Part shown: piece after piece, positions 12,252 to 25,264 of the stretch
How the letters are laid out: each line of letters starts with the position of its first letter
How positions within the stretch are numbered: the stretch's first letter is position 1
Origin: Parasponia andersonii
Lineage: Eukaryota; Streptophyta; Magnoliopsida; Rosales; Cannabaceae
Direction of reading: 5' to 3'
DNA length: 64,000 nucleotides
Assembly (NCBI GenBank): GCA_002914805.1
Contig: JXTB01000573.1
Span: 19,449-83,448 of the forward strand
Translations under genes and position numbers: made by a program
The notes under the pieces: model-generated
The model's input: only the letters and a program-made list of their open reading frames with translations
Told to the model about the DNA's origin: nothing
Databases searched by the model: none

Positions 12252-12290
12252 ATATATTATTATTATATATATATATATATATATATATAA
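12252..12290. repeat. (AT)n / (ATT)n microsatellite
   Basis: An alternating AT run preceded by tattattat units. Confidence 0.85.
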
Positions 12291-13950
12291 CCTAAGATTA
12301 GATTATTTAATTCAGAGTTTGATTTTATGAATTGAGCGTGTATTAAATAGGATTTTATAATAAATTCTTTGCGAATAGAAGACTATAGCGGGAGGGAAAA
12401 TATAAGAATTTAGTGCCTAATTTAAGGTATATAGGTGAAGTTATTAAATCTGAAAATAATTATTTTAACTAATTTTATTTTATGATAACACATCACAGTT
12501 CTGTCTAAGTTACAGAAAGAATGTAACAGAGGGAGAAGTTTTTTCGCAATTGAATAGTACAACAAAATAAGGAATGCACAAAATAAAAGGGGTATTTTGG
12601 AAATTAAATGAATGTACAAAGAAAAAACAAAATAATAAAACAATTTTTTTGTGATGTAAAAGGAAAATTAATGTATTTAGTCCAATAATTGATGAATTTA
12701 GAACCCTTTAGTATATATGAACTTTAAGAATTGTATATACTAGTTTTCAAATAATATTTTAATATTAGTCTAATAAGTGATATGATAGTTATCAAACCAT
12801 GAAATAAAAATGTCATATAAGCCTAAACCTATACCATTAATATCAGAGTTATTTTTCATCAATTTTCTAAGCTTAGCCTTAATGAGGCTATCAGATGTCA
12901 AAAATAATCGAATTACAAACTTTTATGTAAATAAAAAGCAAAATTCAATAGAAGTTTCTCATATTTCCATGGTTAACTTCAAAGGTTAGAAAAAAATATT
13001 GAAGTTTGGATGTTATACAAATTTAATCATGGGTTGAACTCAGTAAAACATACTATAAGATTTAAGAATTTGTAAAAATTAATATTCTATGTGAACTTTT
13101 TGACTAATTTTAAAAAAGAAAAGACAATAATATCTTTCATCAAAATTGGGTTAGTCTAATTATTATTATTCTTAATTTAAAGGTTATTACGTGTATTCAT
13201 TGTTAAAATAAGAGCTTATTACAAAATTATAGGCTCAAAGTATCAAAACTTGAAAAATCCTAGATAGATTGAATTTTTGAAAAATCCTGGATTGATTTAG
13301 AAAAACACCACTTTTTGAAAGCATGTGTAGAAAAATAACATTTTTTAAATAAATATTTAGAAAGCTACTACTTTTTTTAAATTGGCATTTCTCAATGGTA
13401 CTCAAAGGAACCAATTGGGTTACTTAGGCTAACCAATCTAATTATTTGAGGTAATTAGTCAAGTTACATGAAGTAACTTGATTGATTACTTCAAATATCT
13501 CATCAATGAATAAAAATTTGTATTTTTCTAAATATTTTTAAAAGTGATATTTTTTTAAATTAAAATTCAAAAATTTTCATTTTTTTTTGAAAAATTACTA
13601 TAAAAAATCAAATTTCATCTTAAAACAATTCAAAAAGTCAACACATGATATCAATTTTTATAAATTCTTAATCTCAGGATATTATTTTATGGAATTCAAA
13701 TTTTGGAACTAAAATTGGAGAACACCCAAACTTGAAGGTAATTTTTTTTCCATAATTTACCCTATTTCTATAAAATAAGGGTTTTAGTTGAGAAAGAAAG
13801 AAAACGAAATGTAAGGTTATTTTATGATAATTTTGCACAAACCAAAGTAAAAAATGTCTTCTTCTTTATTTTTATTTTTTAATGCTAAGCGATTATATTT
13901 TATCCTTTTGTTTTCTTTCCTATTGCAATTATTTTTTTTAAAAATAAATT

Positions 13951-13973
13951 AATAATAATAATAATAATAATAA
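13951..13973. repeat. (AAT)n microsatellite at the MITE insertion site
   Basis: Repeated aat units abut the left end of the element at 13974. They make the exact target duplication ambiguous. Confidence 0.85.
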
Positions 13974-14480
13974 GGGTTTACGGCACAAATGTCCTTGAAT
14001 TATTCAACTTTTTGTAATTTAGTGGTCAAAATTTCAATTGTAGTAATTAAACCTCAGTTGTGAAGTAATTTTATCTCTCGTCTAGATTGCGATTTGTTAT
14101 TAAATTTTCAATAAAAAATACACGTAAAAAGTATATTATAACATATGAAAGTACACTTAGAGAAAAATAAATTGAATAAAAGGATTTAGAAAGAAGAAAA
14201 TATGTATTAGTTACATTTTTCAAAAATTACGGAGATACAAATTTTGATTTTTTTTTTTTGTAATTATTCAATTTTTTGTTTATAAAATTTCTAAATTAAT
14301 TTTTAAATATATTTTTAAATGTTATTTATTTTCCACCATATGTATTTTTCTTTTTTTTTTAGAAATTTAACTTTATATTGCAATTTAAATAATTTTATGA
14401 TTAAACTATTTTAAATAACTTTAGATACTTAATTGCCTGACCAAATTGGCACAAGTTCAGACCATTTGTGCCGTCAACCC
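13974..14480. mobile_element. Non-autonomous DNA transposon (MITE) upstream of the PCF11-like gene
   Basis: The left end gggtttacggcacaaatg and the reverse complement of the right end, gggttgacggcacaaatg, match at all but one position. Both flanks read taa or taataa inside an (AAT)n tract, consistent with a TAA target duplication. The 507-bp interior is AT-rich and non-coding. The element ends about 420 bp before the start codon of the PCF11-like gene and may lie within its promoter. Confidence 0.75.
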
Positions 14481-14713
14481 TAATAATAACAATAATACAA
14501 AAAAAAAAAAGGCTGTGCTAGTGTTTCTCGAAGGGATCATGAAAGTATGCCTTTGTCTCTCTTAACAACTAAAAACGAGCTTCGCTTATATCTGGTCGCC
14601 TCCAACTCGTCCTCCTCAGATTTCTTCAAACCCTCAAAGCCCTAATCTCTATCCCCAATTTTCTTTTCTTTTTTTTTTTCTTTTCGATTTTGATTTCATA
14701 TTCTGTAGTTAGA

Positions 14714-14721
14714 TTAGGGTT
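14714..14721 (-). promoter_or_regulatory. Telo-box-like motif in the 5' leader of the PCF11-like gene
   Basis: TTAGGGTT reads AACCCTAA on the minus strand. It lies about 185 bp upstream of the start codon. The match is short, so chance occurrence is possible. Confidence 0.3.
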
Positions 14722-14901
14722 TTATCCCCCTTCTTCTTCATGTATGCTTAGGATTTATTTATTTTGGTTTTTGTTAATTTTTGGGTGTTCTTTGTGGATG
14801 TAAGTGTATGTATTTTTCGAGATTGAATTTGAGAAATTTCTTTTGTTTGTGCTGTAATGGAAGATTTAGATTAGAGTTAAAAGGGTTTTAATTTGTTGTA
14901 T

Positions 14902-17900
14902 ATGGTAATGGAAATGGAAAGTTCCCGAAGACCATACGACAGATCAAGGGAACCAGGTTTGAAGAAACCCAGATTGAACGAAGAGCCCGAGCGAGTTCTG
15001 AATTCTAATCCGAACACCCGGGTTTTCCCCCAAAGACCAACTGGGAATAACCCTCTGGCTTCGAGGTTCAGAGTAGGTTCAGAGAGTAACGATTCGAGTC
15101 GTGGCGGAGGAGGGTATCAGCCGCAACCCCCGACGCAGCAGCAGCAGCAACAGCAGCATCAGGAGCTTGTGAGCCAGTATAAGACTGCGCTGGCCGAGCT
15201 GACATTCAATTCCAAGCCTATCATTACCAATTTGACTATAATCGCCGGGGAGAATCTTCATGCTGCTAAGGCGATTGCCGGGACTGTATGCGCCAACATT
15301 CTCGAGGTGAATCCAGCTCTACACTGTTGTAGCTGTTTTGTGTGTTGAATTCTTTAATTGTACTCAGAAAATGGTACGTGGGAATTGAAGGGAAAAAAGA
15401 TAGTAGTAGTGTAGAAAGCTTAGTTGTTATGATGCGTGTCTCATGATGCCCCATAATATAGTGAAAAAAAAGAAGAAGATGGTAGTGTTGTACATGTTTA
15501 AGTTCAAATTAATGGAATATATCTTGGATGTGAAGTGCTCTATGCGTTGAGGAAGTTGCTATTTCGGTTTCTGAATCAACTTACTCTGTCCAGGAGTTTT
15601 ATTTAGTCTTGGTGCAAATACCAAAGCTTTGCTATTAGTATGATTAAGCTACGATTGATTGCGAGCGAGTTGGTTTGTATTTATCGGTGAGGGATGAGGA
15701 CGATGTAATGCTGATTTAATTTGACTTTTTGGTAAATAATTTTAAGCTGATAGTTGTATGATAGGTTCCATTTCACGATATCTAGTTCTTTATCCCGAGT
15801 TTGTGAGTCCATTTTTCTCATATCTGTCCTGCAAATAGCTTGCAAGAACTTCCAGTGGTTCTAGAGCTGTTTCCTTTTGCCTCTGGTTGAATGGGGAGCT
15901 ATTCTTCTTTTATGGGTTTGTAGAATGTGGGTTGTAGCAGGTTTGGAGCTGAAAATATACTATTGGATTTACTCAGGATAGCTCAGTCTACTCCATGTTA
16001 ATAATAGATCAAACTTCACCAGGAGATAGAACAGTATTGCTGCATGGCCAAGAGCTGATTTTGTGTAGAAGAATTTTCACATGTGAGAGCTTCATTAATT
16101 TAATGTGAAGTTTGGGAACATTGTCGCTTAAGTTGTTTCAACCTTAATATTCTATTCCCTCCAGAGATCAACTTGCATGGTTGAGCTCTAAAGGTTTTTC
16201 TGATCTCATGTGGTGCAACTTTTTCTTTCCATAAATTCTTGCGTTGGTTCTGTAAAGGCAACTAAATTGCAGGGCTGGTGGGTATTTGCTTGAATGATGT
16301 CAATCTCGAAGATGGCAGCATATTCCATTTATTATTTCAATGTCGCTATTCTCGAGTTTTTTTTTTTGGCTGTACTTCTTATGTTGACAATTCTCTTTTT
16401 TATGTTATTATAGCATGTTTGGCTAGTGCCTTTTAGCATCTTCAATACAATTTAGTGCTTTCTGGAGAAGCAAGAATTAATTTTTCTCCCCAAAGCTATA
16501 TTGGAAAAAAATTTCCTAAAGACCTTCGCTTTTCCTTGTTCCCTTTACTCCTTCCTCTAGTTCTGCTGTTAGGTCCAGTCGCTTATTTGTTGGAAAAAGA
16601 TTGACTAGAATGGTATTATTAGCTAATTTTGAGAAGTAATGTGCAGGTCCCTAGTGAGCAAAAGCTACCATCGCTTTATCTTTTAGACAGTATTGTAAAG
16701 AATATCGGGAGGGAGTACATAAAAAACTTTGCTGCCAGATTACCTGAGGTTAGATTTCTATTCTGAATGTACTCTCTAATTTCTCAGAGTGTTTAAATAA
16801 GTCATTTATTGATCTTAAATGTATGACATATGAAAGACGTTATTAAGATCTCTTTTTAACTCTTGATTCTGAATGATATGAGTCTTAGTTTTATAACTTA
16901 AGCATAGATATACTCAGCCTTGCCTCGTGTTCATTGCCTATCCAATGACTTTTTCGTGTCAGATAAATGACAACCCCTCAAATGTATGACTGGCTAGCCC
17001 AACTGCTGCTATGTATTTAACTCTCTATTTGTAATCACTTTTTAGTTGCCAATTCCCCCCTTTTTGATGCCCTTCTAGGTATTCTGCAAGGCATATAGGC
17101 AGGTTGACCCTCCTGTTCATTCGAGTATGCGGCATCTTTTTGGAACATGGAAAGGAGTTTTTCCTCCTCAGACACTTCAGATGATTGAGAAAGAACTTGG
17201 TTTTGTTCCTGCAGCAAATGGTTCGTCTGCTGGTCTTACAACTTCTAGGCCAGATTCACAATCAAATCGCCCACTGCAAAATAGCATTCATGTGAATCCC
17301 AAGTACTTGGAAAGGCAGCGTCTTCAGCAGCCAAGTAGGGTAAGTGGAATGTTAAGGCCAATTGTGTTACGGAATCATGATCTTGAGGTTCTATTCAATG
17401 TCTATATATTTGTTTCGTTATGATATTACCCCATCAATCTTTATTTTATACCACTCGCGGTATTGTGAATGTATTATTGTCATTAGTTATTTTGCGTAGT
17501 GTGGATAACATGACAAAAATTATCAGATACCATGCTACAACCAATTTATGTGAACTGATGTGATGCTTATTACAGATCTCATGACCTAAAGTATGAGTGT
17601 AGCCACTCATGAAATTGAAGAAACAAACTTCTTGTTTCCTTACAAATAGAAATTACAGTTAGAAGGTCTGCTAACCTTTTAGCATCTGTCTTGATTCTAC
17701 ACCATGAGATGTGAGGGACTGAACCTGTTACCTTGCTGAAGATACAGTTCTTAACAGACTTGCTGAAAACAAAAGCTAGTGGTCTAGCAACTTTTATCCA
17801 TCAACTCTGGTCTTACCCTTTTACAATCAACTTGATTATTGAGTACGAATGGATATAGGAGGCAGGGGCAATCACATAAAATATATCTGTAGAAAAATAC

Positions 17901-20796
17901 TTAATATGGATGTTAATTTCAAAGGACATTTTGAGAATTTATTTTCCTGATTCGCTGGTCTTTTGTGATCAAGGCAAAAGGACTGGCTGGTGATGTATCT
18001 GGGTCTCTTGCAAATTCAATGGAGGATGCAGACAGCATGGACAGAGCAACAAGTATCAGTACTGGACGAACATGGGTTGATCCGTCTGTTAAATTGCATG
18101 TACGATATGTGAAGCAATTAGTTAATTTTGTTTGTCTTAGTGCTGTTGTGATTTGATTTGAACTTGCAGAATATGCAGCGTTCACAAAGAGGTATATCAA
18201 GTGAGGGTATTCATGAGAAGAACATTGGTGCTGAGTGCGCAGACTATGACTACAACTCTGATTTTTCAAGGAATTCTGGCTTGGGGACTGGAAGAGGTGG
18301 TGGGAGGTTTTCTGAGCAAGGACCTGAGAAACTTTGGTATGGAGATAGTAGCAGTCTTGCAGAATCATTATGTGGTCAAAGAAGTAGTTTAGGTATCAAG
18401 CCAGGATTTCCAAATTACCCTGCTCCTAAATCTACAAATGCCAATACTCATCTACAGTCCGCACAAAACATTGCAAATAGAAGCAGTGGTGGAGTGTCCG
18501 GCAGCAGCTGGAAGAATTCCGAGGAAGAAGAGTTCATGTGGGATGATATGAACTCTAGATTGACTGACCGTGGTGCATCTGGAACTTCTAGTAATTTGAA
18601 AAAGGATTGTTCAACTTCTGTTGATTCAGACAAATCAGTAGGTTTCCTTTAATAAACTTTGGCATGAGATTCTATTTACCATACTGGTTGAGAAATTTAT
18701 TGCTGTGTTAGATGGGATTAACGCCCTCCCTCAGAAGGAATTTTATTTATTTTTATTTTTTCATTAAAGCTAGACTCTGGACTTTCTTTCATGTCCAAGT
18801 AATTTTGATCTCCCATATGCAGGGGTTCGAAGATCACATCCGTAAACCACAAAGTATACATGATTATGCATCAAGGGTTGATAAAGAAGTTTCCACTGAT
18901 TCACTTTCTGCTGAACATAAAGAAGTTCCTGCTCCTGGGCACCGGATATCATCTCCATGGTTGTCACAGGAGCCTCACTCAATTGATGGGCTGCCCCGTC
19001 CTGGGGATTCAAGCTTTGGCTTCTCAACAAAGGATGTATTAGGGTCTACTGGAGCTCTAATGCAGCAACGGTTTCAGTCTCTAAAGTCTGCCCAGTCATC
19101 ATTGAGACAGCGCCCGCCCTCACCTACAATAACAGCTCGCCATCCTCTTCTTCCATTGCAAAATTTAGCGGATCAAGAACATTCAAAAGCACAGTCTTTT
19201 AGTCATCCTGATTCTAAAGTATCTCAATTTTCAGGGATGCGTAACCAACATACTCAGGACTCATTGCCTATTGCATCTTCCCATGTTCGACCAGGTAGGT
19301 CTCCTTCAGTTCCCACCTTTCATCTGAGGCACGATACCTTTCAACAGCAAGTAGAAGATTCGACAGACTCTGACCCTTTAGGTCTCACTAAAAAACTCCC
19401 TCTGCCTCAGCCCTCTACTTCTGGAACTCCCTCAACAATTGTTAGTTCTGCACCAGACCATTTGAATGCATTTGCTGTAGAAACTTTGGGGGACTCAAGC
19501 ACCAGTAGTCTATTGGCTGCTGTGATGAAGTCTGGAATTCTTTCTAACAGTTCAATTGCCACTAGTAACCTACCTAACCTGAACTTTCGGGACTCAGGGC
19601 AGTTGCCATCACAGACAGGTCAGCTCCCCTTACCAAGTGGACCTACTCCTACTCAGGTTATGGACTCAGGGTCCAGGGCTGCATTGACATCTTCATTAGG
19701 CCATTCTTCGTATGATGGCGCATCAGCTTCCTCAAAGATACCTAGAAAGAAGGTAGAGCAGCCACCACTCCCACCTGGTCCACCTCCTTCTTCGTCTCCT
19801 TTGGGTGGTGCATCAGAAAATGCTTCAAATGTCGTGAAGAAAGTCTCTGATCCAATTTCAAACCTCCTGAGCTCTTTAGTTGCAAAGGGTTTGATATCTG
19901 CATCAAAGTCAGAGTCAGCTGCTGTGATCCCACCCAAAGTTCCTACTGAAATTCAAAAGAGCCCAAGCGTTACTAGTACCAGCTCTGTGCCATTGACTTC
20001 AGTTTCAGTTTCCACTGCCTCATCTACCAGGGATGATACATCTTTCTCAGAACCAGATTCCGATAGCCCTGTTGCCTATCCTCAGTCCACAAAATTGGAG
20101 ATACCTCAGTCAACCAAATTGGAGATAAAGAACCTTATAGGCTTTGAGTTTAAGCCAGACAAGATCCGGGAATTTCATCCATCTGTTGTCAGTGAACTCC
20201 TTGATGGCTTTGAATACCGGTGTGATATATGTGGTCTTCAACTTAAACTTCAAGAACAGCTGAATAGACACTTGGAGTGGCATGATTTGAAAGCTAATGG
20301 TTCTTCCAATGTATCGAGGAAGTGGTATGCTAACTCAAGGGACTGGGTCAATGGAGTAGCAGGACTTCCATCAGCATTTGAGCCTGCAAAATCAGCAGAC
20401 AAGCCTGGCAAGACAACAGACAAGGTTGAACAGATGGTTCTGGCAGATGAAAGTCAATGTGTATGTGTTCTATGTGGTGAGATTTTTGAAGATTTCTATT
20501 GTGAAGAAAGGGAAGAATGGTTGTTCAAGGGAGCAATTCGCATGATCTTTCCATCTGGGACTGGTGAGTTAGGAAGTAACAACGAGAGCGAGCACAAGGG
20601 TCCCATCGTACATGCAAATTGTATATCAGAAAGTTCACTTTCTGATTTGGGACTGGTCAGCAGTATCAAAACGGTAGTGTGCTCTTAGTGTTTGTTATTT
20701 TATACCTCGTTCTACAACTAAATCATTTTCTACACACAAAGGATTGGTCTAAAGGATTGTTGGTTTACTTCCTTGCAACAGGAGCAGGATGTGTAA
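14902..20796 (+). CDS. PCF11-like pre-mRNA cleavage/polyadenylation factor (CID and zinc fingers; 7 exons)
   Basis: Exons: 14902-15306, 16647-16748, 17079-17339, 17974-18099, 18170-18637, 18823-20673 and 20782-20796. All introns are GT-AG, all junctions phase 0, and the product is 1075 residues. I chose the first ATG; two more in-frame ATGs follow at 14908 and 14914. Residues about 88-205 form the CTD-interacting domain ([45 protein letters not shown]) that reads phosphorylated RNA polymerase II tails. [15 protein letters not shown] and [11 protein letters not shown] are PCFS-family landmarks. A C2H2-like finger (C921, C924, H937, H941) and a second cysteine motif (C1000, C1002, C1005, then EDFY...EEW) lie near the C-terminus. 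In plants this family acts in 3'-end formation, and PCFS4 affects flowering through FCA processing. The paralogue is uncertain: the N-terminus and exon pattern recall the longer Arabidopsis ENTH/VHS member rather than PCFS4. Confidence 0.9.
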
Positions 20797-22534
20797 TGCT
20801 CGGAGATGGAGGACAGAACCTTCAAATTGCTGGTCTGACAGAATCTGGTGGATAAATCCAGGTTTATTTGTGTAGTTTAAAACTGCATGGTCATTAGATG
20901 CCAGTTTATTGTGCCTCAGAAAGATGGTGAGAGCTCTTTGCTTACTCTTCTTGCTCTCAGTCCCTCTTTTTCTTCTTTTTTCTTTTTACCTTTTATTTTT
21001 CTTTTGTTTTAATTATAGTATGAGAAGGAAAACTTACACATTGAAGCCAGATGAATCTTATCTCGAAGATCTCTTCTAACTTGGTTGATGTGTTGTTCCT
21101 CTCTTTCCCTTTTTCTTTCTCCTTTCCATTTTTTGACGTTTGAAGCGACTATACTTGGTATCAGCATCTGATGCAAGCAAAACAAGGAAAACTTTGTGAA
21201 CGTGTCATTTCGGCTGGCATAGTTAGGCAATGCCAATTGCCTCTGTATCACTACAATAGCAACTAGATTTATTCTTTCTATTTTCACTTGGTTTAATTGC
21301 CTTTGTTGGTTGAGCCATGGTTTTCTTGCAGCGTTTTTGGGATAATGAGAAATATGATTGGACACTAATGAAATATGTTCTCTGGTTCCACAACTTTTTA
21401 TAATTGACCTTAATTGGCGTTTGTTAGCTCTATTTTACGTATTCATGTTCTGAACTTTAAGGGTGATTAGTTATGTTTGTTTTTACTCTTCGTGTCTTCT
21501 GTCTTGCCTCTGTAAACTTACAAAATTTATCAGTACAAAATCATGGACGGTAATGGGTAAAAGCAATGCATAGATAACTGCACATAGAAGATGTCCTGCA
21601 CAAAGAAATTACATTATTAATTGTTCGATAATAAAAGTGAAACAGATAGAGATGTAAAATACTATCAAATGCATGTGCTCGTGAGTTCTTTCAGCGGATT
21701 ACGGATATGAGACAGTTTACGAAAAAAAGAAAGAAAGAAAAGAATAGAGTGATTAGACATTTGGTAATTATAAATGGGTTTTATTATTAGTGTTAGAAAT
21801 GGTTCAAGCAGAGTGGGGACTGAGTCACACGATCGCATATTCACAAAGGAATGTACCATACTTTACACAGATTCCGTACCTTGTGAGCTTTTCTATTTAT
21901 CAAAGAGTCCTACTAGAAATGGTTCCCTTTTGTTTTCTTCTGTGTTTCCTTTTTTTGACATGTTTTAATTATTTAGCTTCATTAATCTTTAAGCCTTGTT
22001 GATCATTCTTGGAGGAGGAAAATATGTTATTAGTGTTAGTTGCCTTTTGACGTATCTCTATCATCCATTATTGGTGGACCTCGTGATGAGACTCGCGGAC
22101 CTCGTGATGAGACTCTGTCTACTCCAATGAACGGCTATAATACATCGCGTCTAATCAGTGTTAAAGGATTACTCACCTAAGTAATCTCTCTTGATTTCAT
22201 TTTTTTTTTCATCAACGTTCAAATCATTATCGGTTATACTTTTCTTTTACTAATAAAGCTCAGCCTCATACAACCAGTCATATCTTTGATATCTCATACT
22301 AATAATATGATACTCACAGTAACGTGCGTTTTCTCATACACTGCTCTAAACTAAACTACCAAACAAAAAAAAGGAAAAGAAACATTTCTTTTATAAATAC
22401 ACGTTTATATATGTAATATATATCCTGATACAGTGATATACATGCACACTTTTCTTTTCTTGCTTGAATTCCTTGTACGCAGAAGTACTTCTACATTATA
22501 GGGTGACCTAATTAAGAGGATATATATTATCTAA
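20797..22534. other. Convergent intergenic region between the PCF11-like and PSK genes
   Basis: It should contain both 3' UTRs. No further gene is visible. A 21-bp direct repeat occurs at 22076-22115 (ggacctcgtgatgagactc, twice). Confidence 0.6.
22076..22115. repeat. Two-copy 21-bp tandem repeat
   Basis: The 19-bp core ggacctcgtgatgagactc begins at 22076 and again at 22097. The copies are identical. Confidence 0.85.
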
Positions 22535-23065
22535 TTAAGGTTTATGTTGTTGGGTGTAAATGTAATCCAAGTGAGCCTCTGCAATCATCCTTCTCTTCAG
22601 ACAGTCTTCATCTTTATCATCGCATCTCTTTGATCCCATCAGCTGAAAAATGAAAAGAAGTGTTCCAAAATAATGTTATAGCATATATAATAATACATAA
22701 TACATATATGTATGTGTATATATGCGTATATATACATAGAGAGAGAGAGAGGGAGAGGCTTTACGTCTAAAAGATCATCATCTTTTATCCCTATAAAAGA
22801 TTCTTCATGCATAGTGATCTCTTTATGATCAATATTAGCCTTTTCTTCAACTGTTGACCATATTGAACAAACAAACCAAAAAATAAAATAAAATATAATG
22901 AGTTAATACAAAGCATAATCCAACAATTAAAAGAAGCAATAGTATTATACGTATATATGTATCGATACCAGCTTGTTCCGCTACCAGAAGACGAGCATCC
23001 GAGTGAAAGCAAATGCGAACAACAAAGAGTGGAAAGATGAGAAACACAATATTGATCTGTTTCAT
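22535..23065 (-). CDS. PSK: Phytosulfokine (PSK) peptide hormone precursor (3 exons)
   Basis: Minus-strand exons 23065-22969, 22850-22765 and 22642-22535 join at GT-AG borders to give 96 residues, within the usual 75-100 of PSK precursors. Residues 1 to about 24 are a hydrophobic signal peptide ([20 protein letters not shown]). The last exon carries the family signature: CDDKDEDC, a basic KRR, then HLD directly before YIYTQ (codons at 22564-22550), followed by QHKP and the stop. In this family TPST sulfates both tyrosines in the Golgi, subtilases release the pentapeptide outside the cell, and PSKR receptor kinases perceive it to promote growth and tune immunity. The acidic residue before the first tyrosine is what TPST needs. 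The internal splice sites are read from sequence and not confirmed by transcripts; the last exon and its product are firm. Confidence 0.9.
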
Positions 23066-23151
23066 CTTTGAAATTCCACTTAGCTCAGTAGAGTGTAGTT
23101 AGTTTTAAGAAATAATTAGCTAGAGATGAGGAAAGAGATGCCTGAGATGTG

Positions 23152-23162
23152 GTGTATAAATA
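23152..23162 (-). promoter_or_regulatory. Candidate TATA box of the PSK gene
   Basis: On the minus strand TTATTTATAC occurs about 90 bp upstream of the PSK start codon, a plausible TATA box leaving a leader of about 60 bases. Many AT-rich words exist here, so the call is modest. Confidence 0.35.
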
Positions 23163-23763
23163 AGACCATAGAAGGGCTTGCTTAATTACTATTATGCCCT
23201 CTTTTTGTTGAATGAAGTCATCCTAGTGAGGAATATTTCATTAAGAAAGACTAAAAAGTTGGAGAATATTACAATGTACAAGGACAAACTTAATGATCCC
23301 TGTTAACAAAGAGTAATGCTATATAAGTCTAACATACCAAATTCTGTTCCTACTTTTACTCAGCTCATAGACTCCCAAAGCCACTTACAACTAACCGACC
23401 AAACATGTGTGGACCCTACCGGCCACTTCCCCAAACACAGCTTATGGATGTTACTTCTTTGAGGGTACAACTTCCATTTTGAGTATTATATCAATACTTG
23501 TATCTATATATGTATATATTTGTTCAAATAAATTTGAATGGTACCCCTTGATATTATTAAGTTATCAAATCTTCTTACTTCTTGTGTTTAATTTTTGGTG
23601 ACTGACAAATAATCAGAATTAATAATTATTCCTGGAATTGGGCTATCTCTTTGGTAAAAGTCCATAAAGTTTAGAGGGTTTTCTTGCATGATTTCTGACC
23701 ATTTTTCCATTAAAAAATGATATGGTTTATCTTGTTCGTATGGTAAATAAGCATTTTACCATG
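23163..23763. other. Intergenic DNA upstream of PSK
   Basis: Probably PSK promoter and spacer. A 64-codon open frame at 23407-23601 has no recognisable domain. I see nothing else. Confidence 0.5.
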
Positions 23764-24645
23764 CCATAGAAACAGTGGCGCGGCCTGAAATAAATTTCAG
23801 ATAAATTTCAGGGAGTAAATATTGAGATCAAAATTTTAAGCTAGCTTAAATAAAAATTTAACAAACGTCAATTTGTTTACATATTTTTCAAGTTTAGTCT
23901 CTATATTATAATCTAAAATTAGTTTCCCCAACTTCATAGTTATAATAAAATATGCAAAAATAAATCTTATTCTATTCCTTGTTTTCTCATGTATAAAATA
24001 ATGGGTACAATTTTTATTTAAAATACCTTCTAGAGATAGAAAACTCACTTATTTTATAAAATTTACAAACTAAGAGAACAAACAAAAATATATAAAACTT
24101 ACAAATATGTAATTGTCATAACTAAAAATGTGAGTGAATTTTTTTTTTTTTTTTGGGAAATGAAAATATGTGAGTGAATTTGAAAACTTTTTTAAAAAAT
24201 ACAAATATAAAACATTAATTTAGACCAATCTACCAAAAAATATGCGTATAAATACACACACAAATATCACATATAGCCATCATAAAATTATTTTTTCCAA
24301 TTTTATATGTTGGCTAATATGATATAACAATTGCTGGAGTAAATTTTAAGAAAAAAATAAGTTGCTGAAAAAAATTAGGGAGAAAAAATATAGAGGTAAA
24401 AGAGATAATTAAGATAAATTATAAGAAATTTAAAAGTAAATAGACTGATGAAATTTAAGGGTTAGAGAATTAATTAACTTAATTTTGAATGAATTAATAG
24501 AGGAAAGTTTACATTTAATGAAAAAAAATTTATGAGTTAATTGATTTAATATATAAATATTATATATATATAATGTAAAGATTTTTTCCAAAAATTGAGA
24601 GAGCATATGCCCCTTCCTGACGTGGCTCCGCCACTGCCATAGAAA
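23764..24645. mobile_element. hAT-like non-autonomous DNA transposon with 9-bp target duplication
   Basis: The element proper is 23773-24636 (864 bp). The left end cagtggcgcggcctga and the reverse complement of the right end, cagtggcggagccacg, share cagtggcg and a related continuation, the style of plant hAT (Tip100-type) termini. The 9-mer ccatagaaa flanks it exactly on both sides (23764-23772 and 24637-24645). The interior is AT-rich without a transposase frame. hAT elements normally make 8-bp and Mutator-type elements 9-bp duplications, so the superfamily stays open. Confidence 0.8.
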
Positions 24646-25259
24646 TAATAATTAATTTCTTTCATGTGTGCTTGTCATTGTCATATTGGTGGTGTTTATT
24701 ATTGTTTAGTCCACACAAAAACAATTAGTGTCCATGCTTGTTAAATTAAGAAAGGAATAAACCTCACGCTTCATCATATTAATGTAGAAATGGAATGCTT
24801 TTCTTTTCATTTTCCGTGTCGTTTTTGCAGATGGAGTACCTGAAACTTGTAGAAAGAGATTCAATAGTGGATTAATTTTTATTTATTTATTTACTGTTTA
24901 TTATTTTGAAAGAAGAATAGTGGAAGTTTACAAAGAAGTCAACAAGTCAACCTGTCGACTGCCCATGGTGGACAGTTGTTTCCCATTTGATATTAACACT
25001 TTTTTTCTTTAATTAGTTAATTAGTCTACATTCCACGAATTCCATTTCCCATGCACTTTGTTTCGTACTGGAAATTTCCACGGTGCTTTCTTATCATTAA
25101 AATATTTTGTGACCTTTATATGGCTCTATTAATACTCGAAGTCGAAATGTCTTTATATGTGTCTCTCCCTCATTTCCCAGAATTCTCAACCCTTTAAAAA
25201 AAAAGAAAAAAAAATCTCAAACTTTTAAATCGGTCATTATACTGATCTATATGTGATAT
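24646..25259. other. AT-rich spacer before retrotransposon A
   Basis: No gene, RNA gene or element is recognised here. Confidence 0.55.
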
Positions 25260-25264
25260 AATAT

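Larger units (their letters stand above)
10908..13973. other. AT-rich intergenic DNA with small repeats
   Basis: I recognise no gene. The stretch holds a small foldback element (about 11044-11138), a poly-T run (about 11200-11221), an (AT)n tract (about 12252-12290) and many short homopolymers. A short palindrome lies near 13455-13480 (caagttac...gtaacttg). Confidence 0.6.

Noticed and set aside
18712..18822. N-terminal part of the long open frame covering exon 6 of the PCF11-like gene
   Set aside because: It is intron sequence before the acceptor at 18821-18822; the frame begins there only because no stop happens to intervene.
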